A stretch of DNA of 64,000 bases from Streptomyces albogriseolus. Lineage in GTDB: Bacteria > Actinomycetota > Actinomycetes > Streptomycetales > Streptomycetaceae. Under the pieces are notes generated by a model that was not told where the DNA came from, did not search any database, and saw only the letters and a program-made list of their open reading frames with translations. Both the position numbers and the translations under genes were made by a program. Of this stretch, positions 39,409-48,412 are shown piece after piece. The stretch is taken from positions 124,001 to 188,000 of the forward strand of contig BMVA01000006.1 in the NCBI GenBank assembly GCA_014650475.1. Reading direction: 5' to 3'. Within the stretch, counting starts at the first letter, position 1, and each line of letters begins with the position of its first letter.

Positions 39409-40265
39409 CCGTGACACCGCTGGGGATCCCCCGCCGTCTGCTGGAGTTCACCCTGGACGGGGAGCCGGTCCGGGCGCCCGAGGGGTCGACCATCCTGGAC
39501 GCCTGCCGGGCCGCCGGCAAGGACGTCCCGACGCTGTGCGAGGGCGACACGCTCACGCCGAAGAACGCCTGCCGCGTCTGTGTGGTCGAGGTCGAAGGTT
39601 CGCGCACCCTCGTCCCGGCCTGCTCGCGCAAGGCCGAGGCGGGCATGGAGGTGCGCACCGGCACCGAGCGGGCCCGGCACAGCCGCAAGGTCGTCCTGGA
39701 ACTGCTCGCCTCCTCGGTCGACCTGTCGACGACGCCGCGGGTCGCCGAGTGGCTGAAGGAGTACGGGGCGAAGCCGGACCGCTTCGGCCCGGACGCGGCC
39801 CGGCTGAACGAGGAGCCCCGCGTCGACAACGGCCTCTACGTGCGCGACTACGGCAAGTGCATCCTCTGCTACAAGTGCGTGGACGCGTGCGGTGACCAGT
39901 GGCAGAACACCTTCGCGATCTCCGTCGCCGGGCGCGGCTTCGGCGCCCGGGTCGCGGTGGAGCACGACGCCCCGCTGACCGATTCGGCGTGCGTGTACTG
40001 CGGCAACTGCATCGAGGTGTGCCCGACGGGGGCGCTGTCGTTCAAATCCGAGTTCGACATGCGGGGGGCGGGTACGTGGGACGAGTCGCGGCAGACGCGC
40101 ACGACGACCGTGTGCGCCTACTGCGGCGTGGGCTGCAACCTGACGCTCCATGTGCAGGACAATGAGATCGTGAAGGTCACGTCGCCGCACGACAACCCGG
40201 TGACCCACGGCAACCTGTGCATCAAGGGCCGGTTCGGCTACCAGCACGTGCAGAACCGGGACTGA
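39405..40265 (+). CDS. Formate dehydrogenase Fe-S subunit carrying the displaced MopB [4Fe-4S] domain
   Basis: The 286-residue electron-transfer subunit corresponds to the N-terminal part of FdsA/NuoG-type chains. A ferredoxin [2Fe-2S] domain uses C45, C56, C59 and C73. Two [4Fe-4S] clusters use C152/155/158/206 and C196/199/202/162. The last 55 residues form the molybdopterin-oxidoreductase [4Fe-4S] domain, with C237, C240, C244 and C272 and LCIKGRFGYQHV, ending exactly where the catalytic chain (35620-37545) would continue. The His-Cys3 cluster seen in NuoG is not visible. Confidence 0.92.
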
Positions 40266-40282
40266 ACGGAACGGACAGGGAC

Positions 40283-41131
40283 ATGGGACGAGTCACGGAA
40301 CGACGCAAGGTGATCCGCATCCGGGACGGGGCGGTCTCCACCCGCCCGGACACGCTCGTCGCCGAGGAACCCCTGGAGATCCGGCTCAACGGCAAGCCCC
40401 TGGCGATCACCATGCGCACCCCGGGCGACGACTTCGCGCTGGCGGCCGGCTTCCTGGTCAGCGAGGGCGTCCTGACGGCCGCGTCGGACCTCCGCAACAT
40501 CGTCTACTGCGCCGGGGCCACGGCCGACGGGTCGAACACCTACAACGTGGTCGACGTGACGACCGCGCCCGGGGTGTCCGTCCCCGACATCACGCTGGAG
40601 CGCAACGTCTACACCACCTCGTCCTGCGGGCTGTGCGGCAAGGCCAGTCTGGACGCGGTGCGCACCACGACCCGGCACCCGATCGCCGACACCCCGCCGC
40701 TGCGGGTGACGCCGGAGCTGCTGGCCGGGCTGCCGGACCGGCTGCGGGCGGCCCAGCGGGTCTTCGACCGGACCGGCGGACTGCACGCGGCGGCCCTGTT
40801 CGACGAGCACGGCGGACTGCTCGACGTACGGGAGGACGTGGGCCGGCACAACGCGGTCGACAAGCTGGTCGGCCGCGCCCTGCAGAGCGGGGACCTGCCG
40901 CTGTCCCGGACGGTCCTCATGGTGTCCGGGCGGGCCTCGTTCGAGCTGGCGCAGAAGGCGGTCATGGCCGGCATCCCGGTGCTGGCGGCGGTCTCGGCGC
41001 CGTCCTCGCTCGCCGTGGACCTGGCGGCGGAGACCGGCATGACCCTGGTGGGCTTCCTGCGGGGCAGCTCCATGAACGTGTACGCGGGTGAGGAGCGGAT
41101 CGCCCTGCGGGCCGCGGCCGTCCGGGCCTGA
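40283..41131 (+). CDS. fdhD: Formate dehydrogenase accessory sulfurtransferase FdhD
   Basis: The 282-residue FdhD transfers sulfur from a cysteine desulfurase to the bis-MGD cofactor, which formate dehydrogenase needs for activity. The conserved CxxC is C115/C118 in TSSCGLCGK. VREDVGRHNAVDKLVG and VSGRASFELAQKA are family signatures. It is the last gene of the operon, 17 nt after the Fe-S subunit, and is followed by a hairpin. Its presence supports a molybdenum (or tungsten) enzyme needing sulfuration. Confidence 0.95.
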   Translation: MGRVTERRKVIRIRDGAVSTRPDTLVAEEPLEIRLNGKPLAITMRTPGDDFALAAGFLVSEGVLTAASDLRNIVYCAGATADGSNTYNVVDVTTAPGVSVPDITLERNVYTTSSCGLCGKASLDAVRTTTRHPIADTPPLRVTPELLAGLPDRLRAAQRVFDRTGGLHAAALFDEHGGLLDVREDVGRHNAVDKLVGRALQSGDLPLSRTVLMVSGRASFELAQKAVMAGIPVLAAVSAPSSLAVDLAAETGMTLVGFLRGSSMNVYAGEERIALRAAAVRA

Positions 41132-41190
41132 CCGCATCCCCTCGCTGCACGGCGGCGGGGTCCCGACGGCGGGGAGCGCCCCCTGCGCCG

Positions 41191-41217
41191 CGGGGCCCCG
41201 CCTCGGCCGAGGCCCCG
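41191..41217 (+). terminator. Candidate terminator after fdhD
   Basis: CGGGGCC (41191-41197) pairs with GGCCCCG (41211-41217) across a 13-nt loop that can itself pair, about 60 nt after the fdhD stop. It separates the formate operon from the next gene. Confidence 0.5.
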
Positions 41218-41254
41218 TGGACCCGGGCCCGTACGGCCGCTAACGTCACCCGGC

Positions 41255-42481
41255 GTGCCCGGCGACACCGTGCGAGTACGGCGGCTGACGGGGGCCGGGA
41301 CCGCGGCGGCGCTGGTCCTGGTCCTCGGGGCCGTGCTGGTCACGGGGCGGTCGGAGGACGACGGCGGCCGCGAGGGGTGTCCGCCCCGCACGGTCGTCTC
41401 CTGGGCGCCCGAGCCCGGGCTCACCTCCGCCTTCGCCCGCTACGGCGACGACGACGCCCGCACCGACGACTGGACCGGCGGGGACGGCACGCACTCGGTG
41501 CGGCTGCCGGACGGGCGGCTGCTGTGGCTGTTCTCCGACACCTTTCTGGGCCGGGTGCACCGGCCGCCCAACCCGGCGGGCGAGGCGTACGCCTGGCGGG
41601 ACGGCGGCGCGCCGCTGGTGCGCAACTCGGCGGTGGTGATGCGCGGCGGCCGGCCCGAGGCCACCCTTCCGGCCCCGCTCTTCCCCGACCCGGCCCCGGG
41701 GAGCTGGCGCTGGCCGGTCGCCGCCCGCGTCGAACCGCGCTCCCCCGGCGCGGCGGAGCGCGTGCTGAGGGTGCTGCTGTGGGTGCGGCGGCACGGCGCC
41801 CCTCCGTGGATCTACGGGGAGCCCCTGGCCACCGAGGTCGCCACGCTCTCCCTGCCCGCCCTGCGCCTGGAGTCGGTGACCACGGTGCTGGACGAGCGGC
41901 GGACCGGCGACCTCTCCCGCCGCGTCCTGTTCGGCACCACGCTGGTCGCGGAGGACGGCTGGACGTACGTGTACGGCGGTGACGACGGGCGCCCCGCGTC
42001 CCGCCCGGCCTCGCACGCCTATGTGGCCCGGGTGCCCGAGGGAGGTCTCGGCGACCCGGCCGCCTGGGAGTACTGGGACGGCTCGGGCTGGCGGTCGCGC
42101 GCGCGTCCGGCGCCGGTGCTGGGCGACGGGCGGCGCACGGGGGTGGGCAGCGCCTTCACGGTGACGCGCGACGACCGGACGTATGTGCTGTTCACCATGG
42201 CGGCGGGGGCGGAGGGGCTGGCCACGGTGACGGCGTACTGGGCGTGTTCCCCGGCCGGGCCGTGGCACGGTCCGGCGGGCGCGTTCACCCCCGCGCTGCC
42301 CGCGCCGGGCACCGCCGCCTACAACCCGCAGGCGCATCCCGGGCTGGGCCGGGACGGGCGGCTGGTGCTGAGCCACGACGTGAACTGGCTGGACACGTCC
42401 ACGGCGGCGGGGATGCTCAGCCGGAACGTGTCGCTGTACCGGCCTCGGTTCGTGACGGTGCGGCTCGGTCCTCCGGAGTGA
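41255..42481 (+). CDS. Exported DUF4185-like beta-propeller protein
   Basis: The 408-residue protein has an N-terminal signal or anchor (hydrophobic 11-30, no lipobox) and a glycosidase-like five-bladed propeller. Family-like phrases are DGTHSVRLPDGRLLWLFSDTFLG, LVRNSAVV and YNPQAHPGL, resembling DUF4185/DUF5005 domains related to GH43/GH32 folds. It likely acts outside the membrane on a polysaccharide or is only a binding fold. GTG at 41255 is the best start, but a GTG at 41270 is possible. Its 3' end overlaps the converging carrier gene by 65 bp. Confidence 0.7.
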   Translation: MPGDTVRVRRLTGAGTAAALVLVLGAVLVTGRSEDDGGREGCPPRTVVSWAPEPGLTSAFARYGDDDARTDDWTGGDGTHSVRLPDGRLLWLFSDTFLGRVHRPPNPAGEAYAWRDGGAPLVRNSAVVMRGGRPEATLPAPLFPDPAPGSWRWPVAARVEPRSPGAAERVLRVLLWVRRHGAPPWIYGEPLATEVATLSLPALRLESVTTVLDERRTGDLSRRVLFGTTLVAEDGWTYVYGGDDGRPASRPASHAYVARVPEGGLGDPAAWEYWDGSGWRSRARPAPVLGDGRRTGVGSAFTVTRDDRTYVLFTMAAGAEGLATVTAYWACSPAGPWHGPAGAFTPALPAPGTAAYNPQAHPGLGRDGRLVLSHDVNWLDTSTAAGMLSRNVSLYRPRFVTVRLGPPE

Positions 42482-43457
42482 CCTCCGGGACGGGGTCCTT
42501 GGAGCGGCGCTTGGCGATGACCGCGCACACCATGAGCTGCATCTGGTGGAAGAGCATCAGGGGCAGCACGGCCAGCGAGGCGTGCGCCCCGAACAGCACG
42601 CTCGCCATGGGCAGTCCGGCGGCCAGCGACTTCTTCGACCCGGCGAACTGGATGGCGATCCGGTCCTCCCGGCCGAAGCCGAGGCCCTTGGCGCCGTACC
42701 AGGTGAGCGCCAGCATCACGGCGAGCAGCACGGCCTCGACGACGAGCAGTCCGCCGAGCCGGGCGGGGCTCACCTGGCTCCAGACGCCCTGCACCATGCC
42801 CTCGCTGAACGCGGTGTAGACGACGAGCAGGATGGAGCCGCGGTCCACAAGACCCAGCACCTTGCGGTGGCGGGCGACGAAGCCGCCGGTCCAGCGGCGG
42901 GTGAACTGCCCGGCGAGGAACGGCACCAGCAGCTGGAGCACGATCTTCACCACCGAGTCCCCGGAGAAGCCGCCCACGCTGCCGCCGAGCAGCGCCGCCG
43001 CGAGCAGCGGGGTGACGACGATGCCGGCCAGCGAGGAGAACGACCCGGCGCAGATCGCGGCGGGCACGTTGCCGCGGGCGATCGAGGTGAACGCGATCGA
43101 GGACTGGATGGTGGAGGGGACCAGGGTGCAGAACAGCAGCCCCTGGTGCAGGGGGTCGGTGAGGAACACCGGGACCAGGCCCCGGGTGGCCAGGCCCAGC
43201 AGCGGGAAGACGATGAAGGTGCAGGCCAGGACGGTGACGTGGAGCCGCCAGTGCTTGAGACCGTCGAGCGCCTCACGGGTGGACAGGCGGGCGCCGTAGA
43301 GGAAGAAGAGGAACGCGATCGCGGCGGTGGAGGCGCCGGACGCGACGTCCGCGCCGGCGCCCCGGGCGGGCAGCAGCGCGGCCACGCCCACCGTGCCGAG
43401 CAGGAGCGTGATGTACGGGTCGATCGGCAGCCGGCGCGGCCAGTGCAGGCGTTTCAC
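42417..43457 (-). CDS. Bile acid:sodium symporter family protein (SBF/YfeH-like)
   Basis: The 346-residue membrane protein has about 10 helices. AFLFFLYGARLSTREAL, CTLVPSTIQSSIAFTSIARGN and FAGSKKSLAAGLPMA are hallmarks of the SBF-like (P7TMC/YfeH) branch, with unwound helix motifs that bind sodium in relatives. The cargo is unknown; bacterial members move organic anions. It is divergent from the LysR gene, which probably controls it. Codons 1-10 are basic, and the GTG at 43457 is supported by reading-frame continuity rather than a strong ribosome site. Confidence 0.88.
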   Translation of the reverse strand: MKRLHWPRRLPIDPYITLLLGTVGVAALLPARGAGADVASGASTAAIAFLFFLYGARLSTREALDGLKHWRLHVTVLACTFIVFPLLGLATRGLVPVFLTDPLHQGLLFCTLVPSTIQSSIAFTSIARGNVPAAICAGSFSSLAGIVVTPLLAAALLGGSVGGFSGDSVVKIVLQLLVPFLAGQFTRRWTGGFVARHRKVLGLVDRGSILLVVYTAFSEGMVQGVWSQVSPARLGGLLVVEAVLLAVMLALTWYGAKGLGFGREDRIAIQFAGSKKSLAAGLPMASVLFGAHASLAVLPLMLFHQMQLMVCAVIAKRRSKDPVPEVTPEDRAAPSRTEAGTATRSG

Positions 43458-43570
43458 GGTGCTCCACGTGCTCGGGTGGGTGTGCTCGGCGGTGCGGTTC
43501 CCCGGAGCGGGTGCCCCGGGCTGCCGGGGACAAGGGGTCCCCGCTCCATCCTGCTCCCCCGTTCCGTGAT

Positions 43571-43614
43571 CGGGAATCCCGCACACCGCTCTCACTGTGA
43601 TCGTGATGCGCGAT
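43571..43614. promoter_or_regulatory. Inverted repeats in the divergent carrier/LysR promoter
   Basis: Two symmetric elements lie upstream of the LysR gene: CGGGAATCCCG at 43571-43581 and ATCG-N7-CGAT at 43600-43614. The second contains the T-N11-A pattern of LysR operators. They sit in the 178-bp interval between divergent genes, the classic arrangement for LysR control of a neighbour. Confidence 0.45.
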
Positions 43615-43635
43615 GACCGGGGTAGGCTGCCGGGC

Positions 43636-44517
43636 ATGTACGAGCCAGTCCACCTGCGGACCTTCCTGTCCGTGGCGCAGACGCTGAGCTTCACGCAGGC
43701 GGCGCGGCGGCTCGGGCTGCGCCAGTCGACGGTGAGCCAGCATGTGCGGCGGCTTGAGGAGGCCACCGGGCGGCAGCTGTTCACCCGGGACACCCACTCG
43801 GTGGAGCTGACCGAGGACGGCGAGGCGATGCTCGGCTTCGCGCGCCGCATCCTGGACGTGCACGAGCAGGCGGCGCAGTTCTTCACCGGCACCCGGCTGC
43901 GCGGACGGCTGCGGTTCGGGGCGTCCGAGGACTTCGTGCTGACCCGGCTGCCGGAGATCCTCGAACGGTTCCGGCACGAGCACCCGGAGGTCGACCTGGA
44001 GCTGACGGTCGAACTGTCGGGCACCCTGCACGAGCAGCTCGCCGCGGGCCGGCTCGACCTGGTGCTGGCCAAGCGGCGGCCGGAGGATCCGCGCCCGGAC
44101 CCGCACCGGCTGGTGTGGCAGGACGAGCTGGTGTGGATCGGCGCGCCGGGTCTGCGGCTCGACCCGCACCGCCCGGTGCCGCTGATCGTCTACCCGCCGC
44201 CGGGCATCACCCGGGCCCTCGCGCTGCGGGCGCTGGAGCGTGAGGGCCGGCAGTGGCGGATCGTGTGCAGCAGCGGCAGCCTCAACGGTCTGCTCGCGGC
44301 GGCGCGGGCGGGGCTCGGGGTGATGGTGCACGCGCGCGGGCTGATCCCGCCGGGGCTGGTGAGGGTGCCGGAGCGGGCCGGGCTGCCGGAGCCGGGCTCG
44401 GTGGACTTCGTGGTGGTGCACGGCCGGCGGCGGCCCTCGGCGCAGGGCGCGGCGGACGCGCTCGCGGCGGCGATCCTGGCGGGCGGCGACCGGCTGCACC
44501 GCGGCGGACAGGGGTGA
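43636..44517 (+). CDS. LysR-family transcriptional regulator
   Basis: The 293-residue regulator has an N-terminal winged helix (about 1-62, LSFTQAARRLGLRQSTVSQHVRRLEE) and a periplasmic-binding-protein-like effector domain (about 88-285, RLRFGASEDFVLTRLP, GRLDLVLAKRRPEDPRP, GLGVMVHARGL). It is divergent from the SBF-family carrier, so it probably activates or represses that gene in response to its cargo. ATG is at 43636. Confidence 0.93.
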   Translation: MYEPVHLRTFLSVAQTLSFTQAARRLGLRQSTVSQHVRRLEEATGRQLFTRDTHSVELTEDGEAMLGFARRILDVHEQAAQFFTGTRLRGRLRFGASEDFVLTRLPEILERFRHEHPEVDLELTVELSGTLHEQLAAGRLDLVLAKRRPEDPRPDPHRLVWQDELVWIGAPGLRLDPHRPVPLIVYPPPGITRALALRALEREGRQWRIVCSSGSLNGLLAAARAGLGVMVHARGLIPPGLVRVPERAGLPEPGSVDFVVVHGRRRPSAQGAADALAAAILAGGDRLHRGGQG

Positions 44518-44830
44518 CGGCCGGGCGGGGGTGACGGTCCGGGCCGCCCGTGCGCTGAGCTGGGTGAGGGCCGTCGCGCCGCCCAAGGGCCGGTCATGGG
44601 GTCGTACAGATTCCGTGGAGATTACGGCACCGAAACTTACTCCACCGTCAGGAATGTGCCCGGACCTTACCCACTTGCGCGGTTTCTCCTTCACCGGTCG
44701 CCGATGTTGCGCCCTTTTCGCGGATTTCGTCCCCCTCCCGCCCCCGGATCCCGTGGGGTAGCTTTCACGGCGCTGTGCGGGACGACGGTGTTGCCGCACC
44801 GGTCCGGGCGCCAGGAAGCGGGGAGCGGGA
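44518..44830. other. 313-bp spacer upstream of the acyl-CoA ligase
   Basis: No gene is seen. The middle (about 44600-44720) is clearly richer in A and T than its surroundings and must contain the acyl-CoA ligase promoter. I could not assign a confident -35/-10 pair, and no strong palindrome is visible. Confidence 0.4.
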
Positions 44831-46657
44831 TTGCGCGAGTTCACCAACCCTCCGTTGTCACAGGCGCCCGCGGCGGGCGGTCTGGCCGACGTGGTGTTCC
44901 GGTACGCGGAGGAGGAGCCGCTGCGGGTGGCGCTCGGGCGCAAGGACGAGGGCGGCCGGTGGCGTGACGTGACCTGCGCCGAGTTCCGTGACGAGGTGCT
45001 CGCCCTGGCGAAGGGCCTGCTGGCGAGCGGGATCCGGTTCGGCGACCGGGTCGCGATCATGTCCCGCACCCGCTACGAGTGGACCCTGTTCGACTTCGCG
45101 CTGTGGTCGGTCGGCGCGCAGGTCGTCCCCGTCTACCCGACGTCGTCGGCGGAGCAGTGCTCGTGGATGCTGCACGACGCGGAGGTGACGGCGGCGATCG
45201 TGGAGCACGAGGACCACGCGATGACCATCGCGACGGTCATCGACCGGCTGCCGCGGATGCGCAGGCTGTGGCAGCTCGACGCGGGCGCGGTGCAGGAGCT
45301 GTACGACGCGGGCGCGCACCTCGAGGACGACGTGGTGCACCGGCACCGCCGGGCGGTCACCCCCGACTCGGTGGCGACGGTCATCTACACCTCGGGCACC
45401 ACCGGCCGCCCCAAGGGCTGCGTCCTCTCCCACGGCAACTTCATGTACGAGGCGGACACCGTCATCGAGCGCTGGGAGCCGGTGTTCCATTCCAAGCGGG
45501 GCGACGAGGCGTCGACGCTGCTGTTCCTGCCGCTGGCGCACGTCTTCGGACGGATGGTGGAGGTCGCGGCGATCCGCGGCAAGGTGAAGTTCGGCCACCA
45601 GCCGCAGCTCAACGCGGCCGCGCTGATGCCCGACCTGGCCGCGTTCCGGCCGACGTTCATCCTGGCCGTGCCGTACATCTTCGAGAAGGTGTTCAATGCG
45701 GCGCGGCGCAAGGCCGAGCGGGAGGGACGCGCGGGGCCGTTCGAGAAGGCGGTCGACGTGGCCGTCCGGTACGCCGACGCGGTGGAGGCGAAGGCCTGGG
45801 GCACCGGCCCGGGTCCTTCGGCGTCGCTGCGGATGCAGCACCAGCTGTTCGAGAAGCTCGTGTACTCCAAGATCCGGACGGCGATGGGCGGCAGGATCCG
45901 GCACGCCATGTCGGGCGGCTCGGCGATGGACCGGCGCCTCGGCCTGTTCTTCGCGGGCGCGGGCGTGCACATCTACGAGGGGTACGGGCTGACGGAGTCG
46001 ACCGCGGCGGCCACCGCCAACCCGCCCGAGCGCACGCGCTACGGCACCGTCGGGCAGCCGATCCCCGGGGTGGGCGTGCACATCGCGGACGACGGCGAGA
46101 TCTGGCTGCACGGCGAGAACGTCTTCCAGGGGTACCTCAACAACCCCAAGGCCACCGACGAGACGCTGCACGACGGCTGGCTCGCCACCGGCGACCTGGG
46201 CTCGCTGGACGAGGACGGCTATCTGACCATCACCGGGCGGAAGAAGGAGATCCTGGTGACGTCCGGCGGCAAGAGCGTCTCGCCGGGCGTGCTGGAGGAG
46301 CGGGTGCGCGACCATCCGCTGGTCAACCAGTGCATCGTGGTCGGCAACGACCGGCCGTACGTGGCCGCGCTGGTCACCCTGGACCAGGAGGCGGTCGAGC
46401 ACTGGCTGGCGATGCGGGACAAGCCGCGGCTCTCCCCGGCCGAACTGGTGCGCGACCCGGATCTCGAGACGGAGGTGCGGCGCGCGGTGGTCACGGCCAA
46501 CACGCTGGTCTCGCAGGCCGAGTCGATCCGCACCTTCCGCATCCTGGCGCAGCCGTTCACCGAGGAGCACGGGCTGCTCACCCCGTCGCTGAAGCTGAAG
46601 CGCAGGGCCATCGAGAAGGCGTACGCCGAAGAGGTCGAGGCGCTGTACCGGGCGTGA
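44831..46657 (+). CDS. Long-chain fatty acid-CoA ligase (AMP-forming)
   Basis: The 608-residue ANL-superfamily adenylate-forming enzyme activates fatty acids with ATP and CoA. Motifs: the P-loop TVIYTSGTTGRPKG, the adenine site IYEGYGLTES, the hinge LATGDLGSLDEDGYLTITGRKK, and a late Lys in PSLKLKRRAIE. It belongs to the FadD15/FACL type with the insert LPLAHVFGRM. The TTG start at 44831 follows GGGGAGC at 5-6 nt; no ATG or GTG gives the expected N-terminus. It stands alone, with an aldo/keto reductase 82 nt later. Confidence 0.92.
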   Translation: MREFTNPPLSQAPAAGGLADVVFRYAEEEPLRVALGRKDEGGRWRDVTCAEFRDEVLALAKGLLASGIRFGDRVAIMSRTRYEWTLFDFALWSVGAQVVPVYPTSSAEQCSWMLHDAEVTAAIVEHEDHAMTIATVIDRLPRMRRLWQLDAGAVQELYDAGAHLEDDVVHRHRRAVTPDSVATVIYTSGTTGRPKGCVLSHGNFMYEADTVIERWEPVFHSKRGDEASTLLFLPLAHVFGRMVEVAAIRGKVKFGHQPQLNAAALMPDLAAFRPTFILAVPYIFEKVFNAARRKAEREGRAGPFEKAVDVAVRYADAVEAKAWGTGPGPSASLRMQHQLFEKLVYSKIRTAMGGRIRHAMSGGSAMDRRLGLFFAGAGVHIYEGYGLTESTAAATANPPERTRYGTVGQPIPGVGVHIADDGEIWLHGENVFQGYLNNPKATDETLHDGWLATGDLGSLDEDGYLTITGRKKEILVTSGGKSVSPGVLEERVRDHPLVNQCIVVGNDRPYVAALVTLDQEAVEHWLAMRDKPRLSPAELVRDPDLETEVRRAVVTANTLVSQAESIRTFRILAQPFTEEHGLLTPSLKLKRRAIEKAYAEEVEALYRA

Positions 46658-46739
46658 ATTGCGCGGTCAGGAATGCGGCGCGGGCCGTGATCGTTGACGA
46701 TGGGGGTACACCTGACCACAACCTAAGGATCGAGAGCTC

Positions 46740-47573
46740 GTGAGCAAGGTCCCCCCGATCACCCTGAACAACGGCGTCGAGATGCCCCAGCTCGGGTTCG
46801 GCGTCTGGCAGGTACCGGACGCGGAGGCCGAAACGGCCGTGGCGGCGGCGCTGGAGGCCGGCTACCGCAGCATCGACACGGCGGCGATCTACGGCAACGA
46901 GAAGGGCACCGGCAGGGCCGTCGCACGGTCGGGCGTCCCCCGTGAGGACATCTTCGTCACCACCAAGCTGTGGAACAGCGACCAGGGTTACGACGCCACC
47001 CTCAAGGCCTTCGACACCTCGCTGGCCAAGCTCGGCCTCGACTACGTCGACCTGTACCTCATCCACTGGCCCACCCCGGCCCGCGACCTGTACGTCGACA
47101 CGTACAAGGCGTTCGAGAAGCTGCTGTCCGACGGGCGAGTGCGCGCGATCGGCGTGTCCAACTTCCTGCCGGAGCACCTGGAGCGGCTGATCGACGAGAC
47201 GTCGGTCGTCCCGGCGGTCAACCAGATCGAGCTGCACCCGCATCTGCAGCAGGCCGCCGCGCGGGAGTACCACGCGGAGCAGGGCATCGCCACCGAGGCG
47301 TACTCCCCGCTCGGCTCCGGCAAGGGCATCCTGGAGATCCCGGCGATCGTGGCCATCGCGCAGAAGCACGGCCGCACGCCCGCCCAGGTGGTGCTGCGCT
47401 GGCACCTCCAACTGGGCAACGTCGTCATCCCCAAGTCGGTGACGCCGTCCCGGATCGAGGAGAACATCGACGTCTTCGGGTTCACCCTGGACGCCGAGGA
47501 CCTGGCGGCGATCAGCGCGCTGAACGAGGACCGGCGGGTGGGTCTGAACCCCGCGGAGTTCAACCAGGGCTGA
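46740..47573 (+). CDS. Aldo/keto reductase
   Basis: The 277-residue NADPH-dependent (beta/alpha)8 reductase of the AKR5-like group resembles 2,5-diketogluconate or methylglyoxal reductases. The catalytic tetrad is visible: Asp and Tyr in SIDTAAIYGNE, Lys in VTTKLWN and His in LYLIHWP. The cofactor-binding C-terminal stretch VVIPKSVTPSRIEENIDVF is present. The GTG start is at 46740. It ends at a strong hairpin shared with the converging SDR gene. Substrate is not predictable beyond small aldehydes and ketones. Confidence 0.94.
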   Translation: MSKVPPITLNNGVEMPQLGFGVWQVPDAEAETAVAAALEAGYRSIDTAAIYGNEKGTGRAVARSGVPREDIFVTTKLWNSDQGYDATLKAFDTSLAKLGLDYVDLYLIHWPTPARDLYVDTYKAFEKLLSDGRVRAIGVSNFLPEHLERLIDETSVVPAVNQIELHPHLQQAAAREYHAEQGIATEAYSPLGSGKGILEIPAIVAIAQKHGRTPAQVVLRWHLQLGNVVIPKSVTPSRIEENIDVFGFTLDAEDLAAISALNEDRRVGLNPAEFNQG

Positions 47574-47589
47574 CGGCACGGACGCCGGC

Positions 47590-47620
47590 GGCCGGCCCCC
47601 GCGGTGACGGGGCGCCGGCC
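47590..47620. terminator. Bidirectional hairpin between converging reductase genes
   Basis: An 11-step stem with one C-C mismatch (47590-47600 with 47610-47620) and a 9-nt loop lies 17 nt after the aldo/keto reductase stop and 20 nt after the SDR stop on the other strand. Confidence 0.75.
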
Positions 47621-47639
47621 ATCGGCGTGTCCGGCCGGG

Positions 47640-48344
47640 TCAGTTGGGCTGCCCCACCGGCCGGACGACCACGGTGTTCACGTCCACCCCCTCCGGCTGG
47701 CCGAGCGCCCACACCACCGACCCGGCGATCTGCTCGGCGGTGAGCATGTGCCCCAGTGACGTCACGTCCCGGCCGTCCCAGAACGGGGTCTCCACCCGGC
47801 CCGGCGCGATCAGCGTGACCCCGACGCCCCACTCGGTGACCTGCCGCCGGGTGTTCTCGGCGAGCCCGGTCACCGCGTACTTGGTGGCCCCGTACAGATT
47901 GCCGGGCGTGGGCACGAACCCGGCGACGCTGCCCACCAGCACGATCCGCCCGCGGCTGCGCCTGAGCGCGTCGACGGAGGCCCGGATCAGCAGGGCGGGG
48001 CCCAGCACGTTGGTGAGCACCATGTCGGTCCACCCGGCGGGGTCGCCGTCGGCCACGGTGTCGTGCGTGGCGAACCCGGCGTTGGCGACGACGGCGTCCA
48101 GCCGCCCGAACCGCGCCAGCGCGGCGTCGACGGCTCCGCTCACGTCGGCGTAGTCGGCCGCGTTCCCGGGAATCGTCAACAGCCGCTCGGGCTCCCCGAG
48201 TTCCTTGGCGAACGCGTGCAGCCGCTCCTCCCGCCGCCCGGTGACGGCGACCGCCTCCCCCGCCTCCAGCAGCCGCCGCGCCACGGCGGCGCCGATCCCC
48301 GTACCGCCTCCGGTGACGAGCGTGACCCGCAGGTCGTCGGTCAT
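47640..48344 (-). CDS. Short-chain dehydrogenase/reductase
   Basis: The 234-residue classical SDR has the NAD(P) site VTGGGTGIG, NAG in VVANAGF, the catalytic Ser in LVGSVAGF, and Tyr and Lys in YGATKYA. GRREERL after strand 2 suggests NADPH preference. It resembles oxidoreductases of the YdfG/serine dehydrogenase type. It has its own promoter region upstream of 48344. Substrate unknown. Confidence 0.93.
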   Translation of the reverse strand: MTDDLRVTLVTGGGTGIGAAVARRLLEAGEAVAVTGRREERLHAFAKELGEPERLLTIPGNAADYADVSGAVDAALARFGRLDAVVANAGFATHDTVADGDPAGWTDMVLTNVLGPALLIRASVDALRRSRGRIVLVGSVAGFVPTPGNLYGATKYAVTGLAENTRRQVTEWGVGVTLIAPGRVETPFWDGRDVTSLGHMLTAEQIAGSVVWALGQPEGVDVNTVVVRPVGQPN

Positions 48345-48412
48345 GGGAACTCCCCTGTGTCTCGATGCGTGCCGGGGAGTCCATCACTTGGAGCGCTCTT
48401 CAGGTCAAGGGG

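Noticed and set aside
48387-48400. GAGCGCTC core resembling a CebR box upstream of the SDR gene
   Set aside because: Only about 10 of 14 positions match and the neighbours are not cellulolytic; likely chance.
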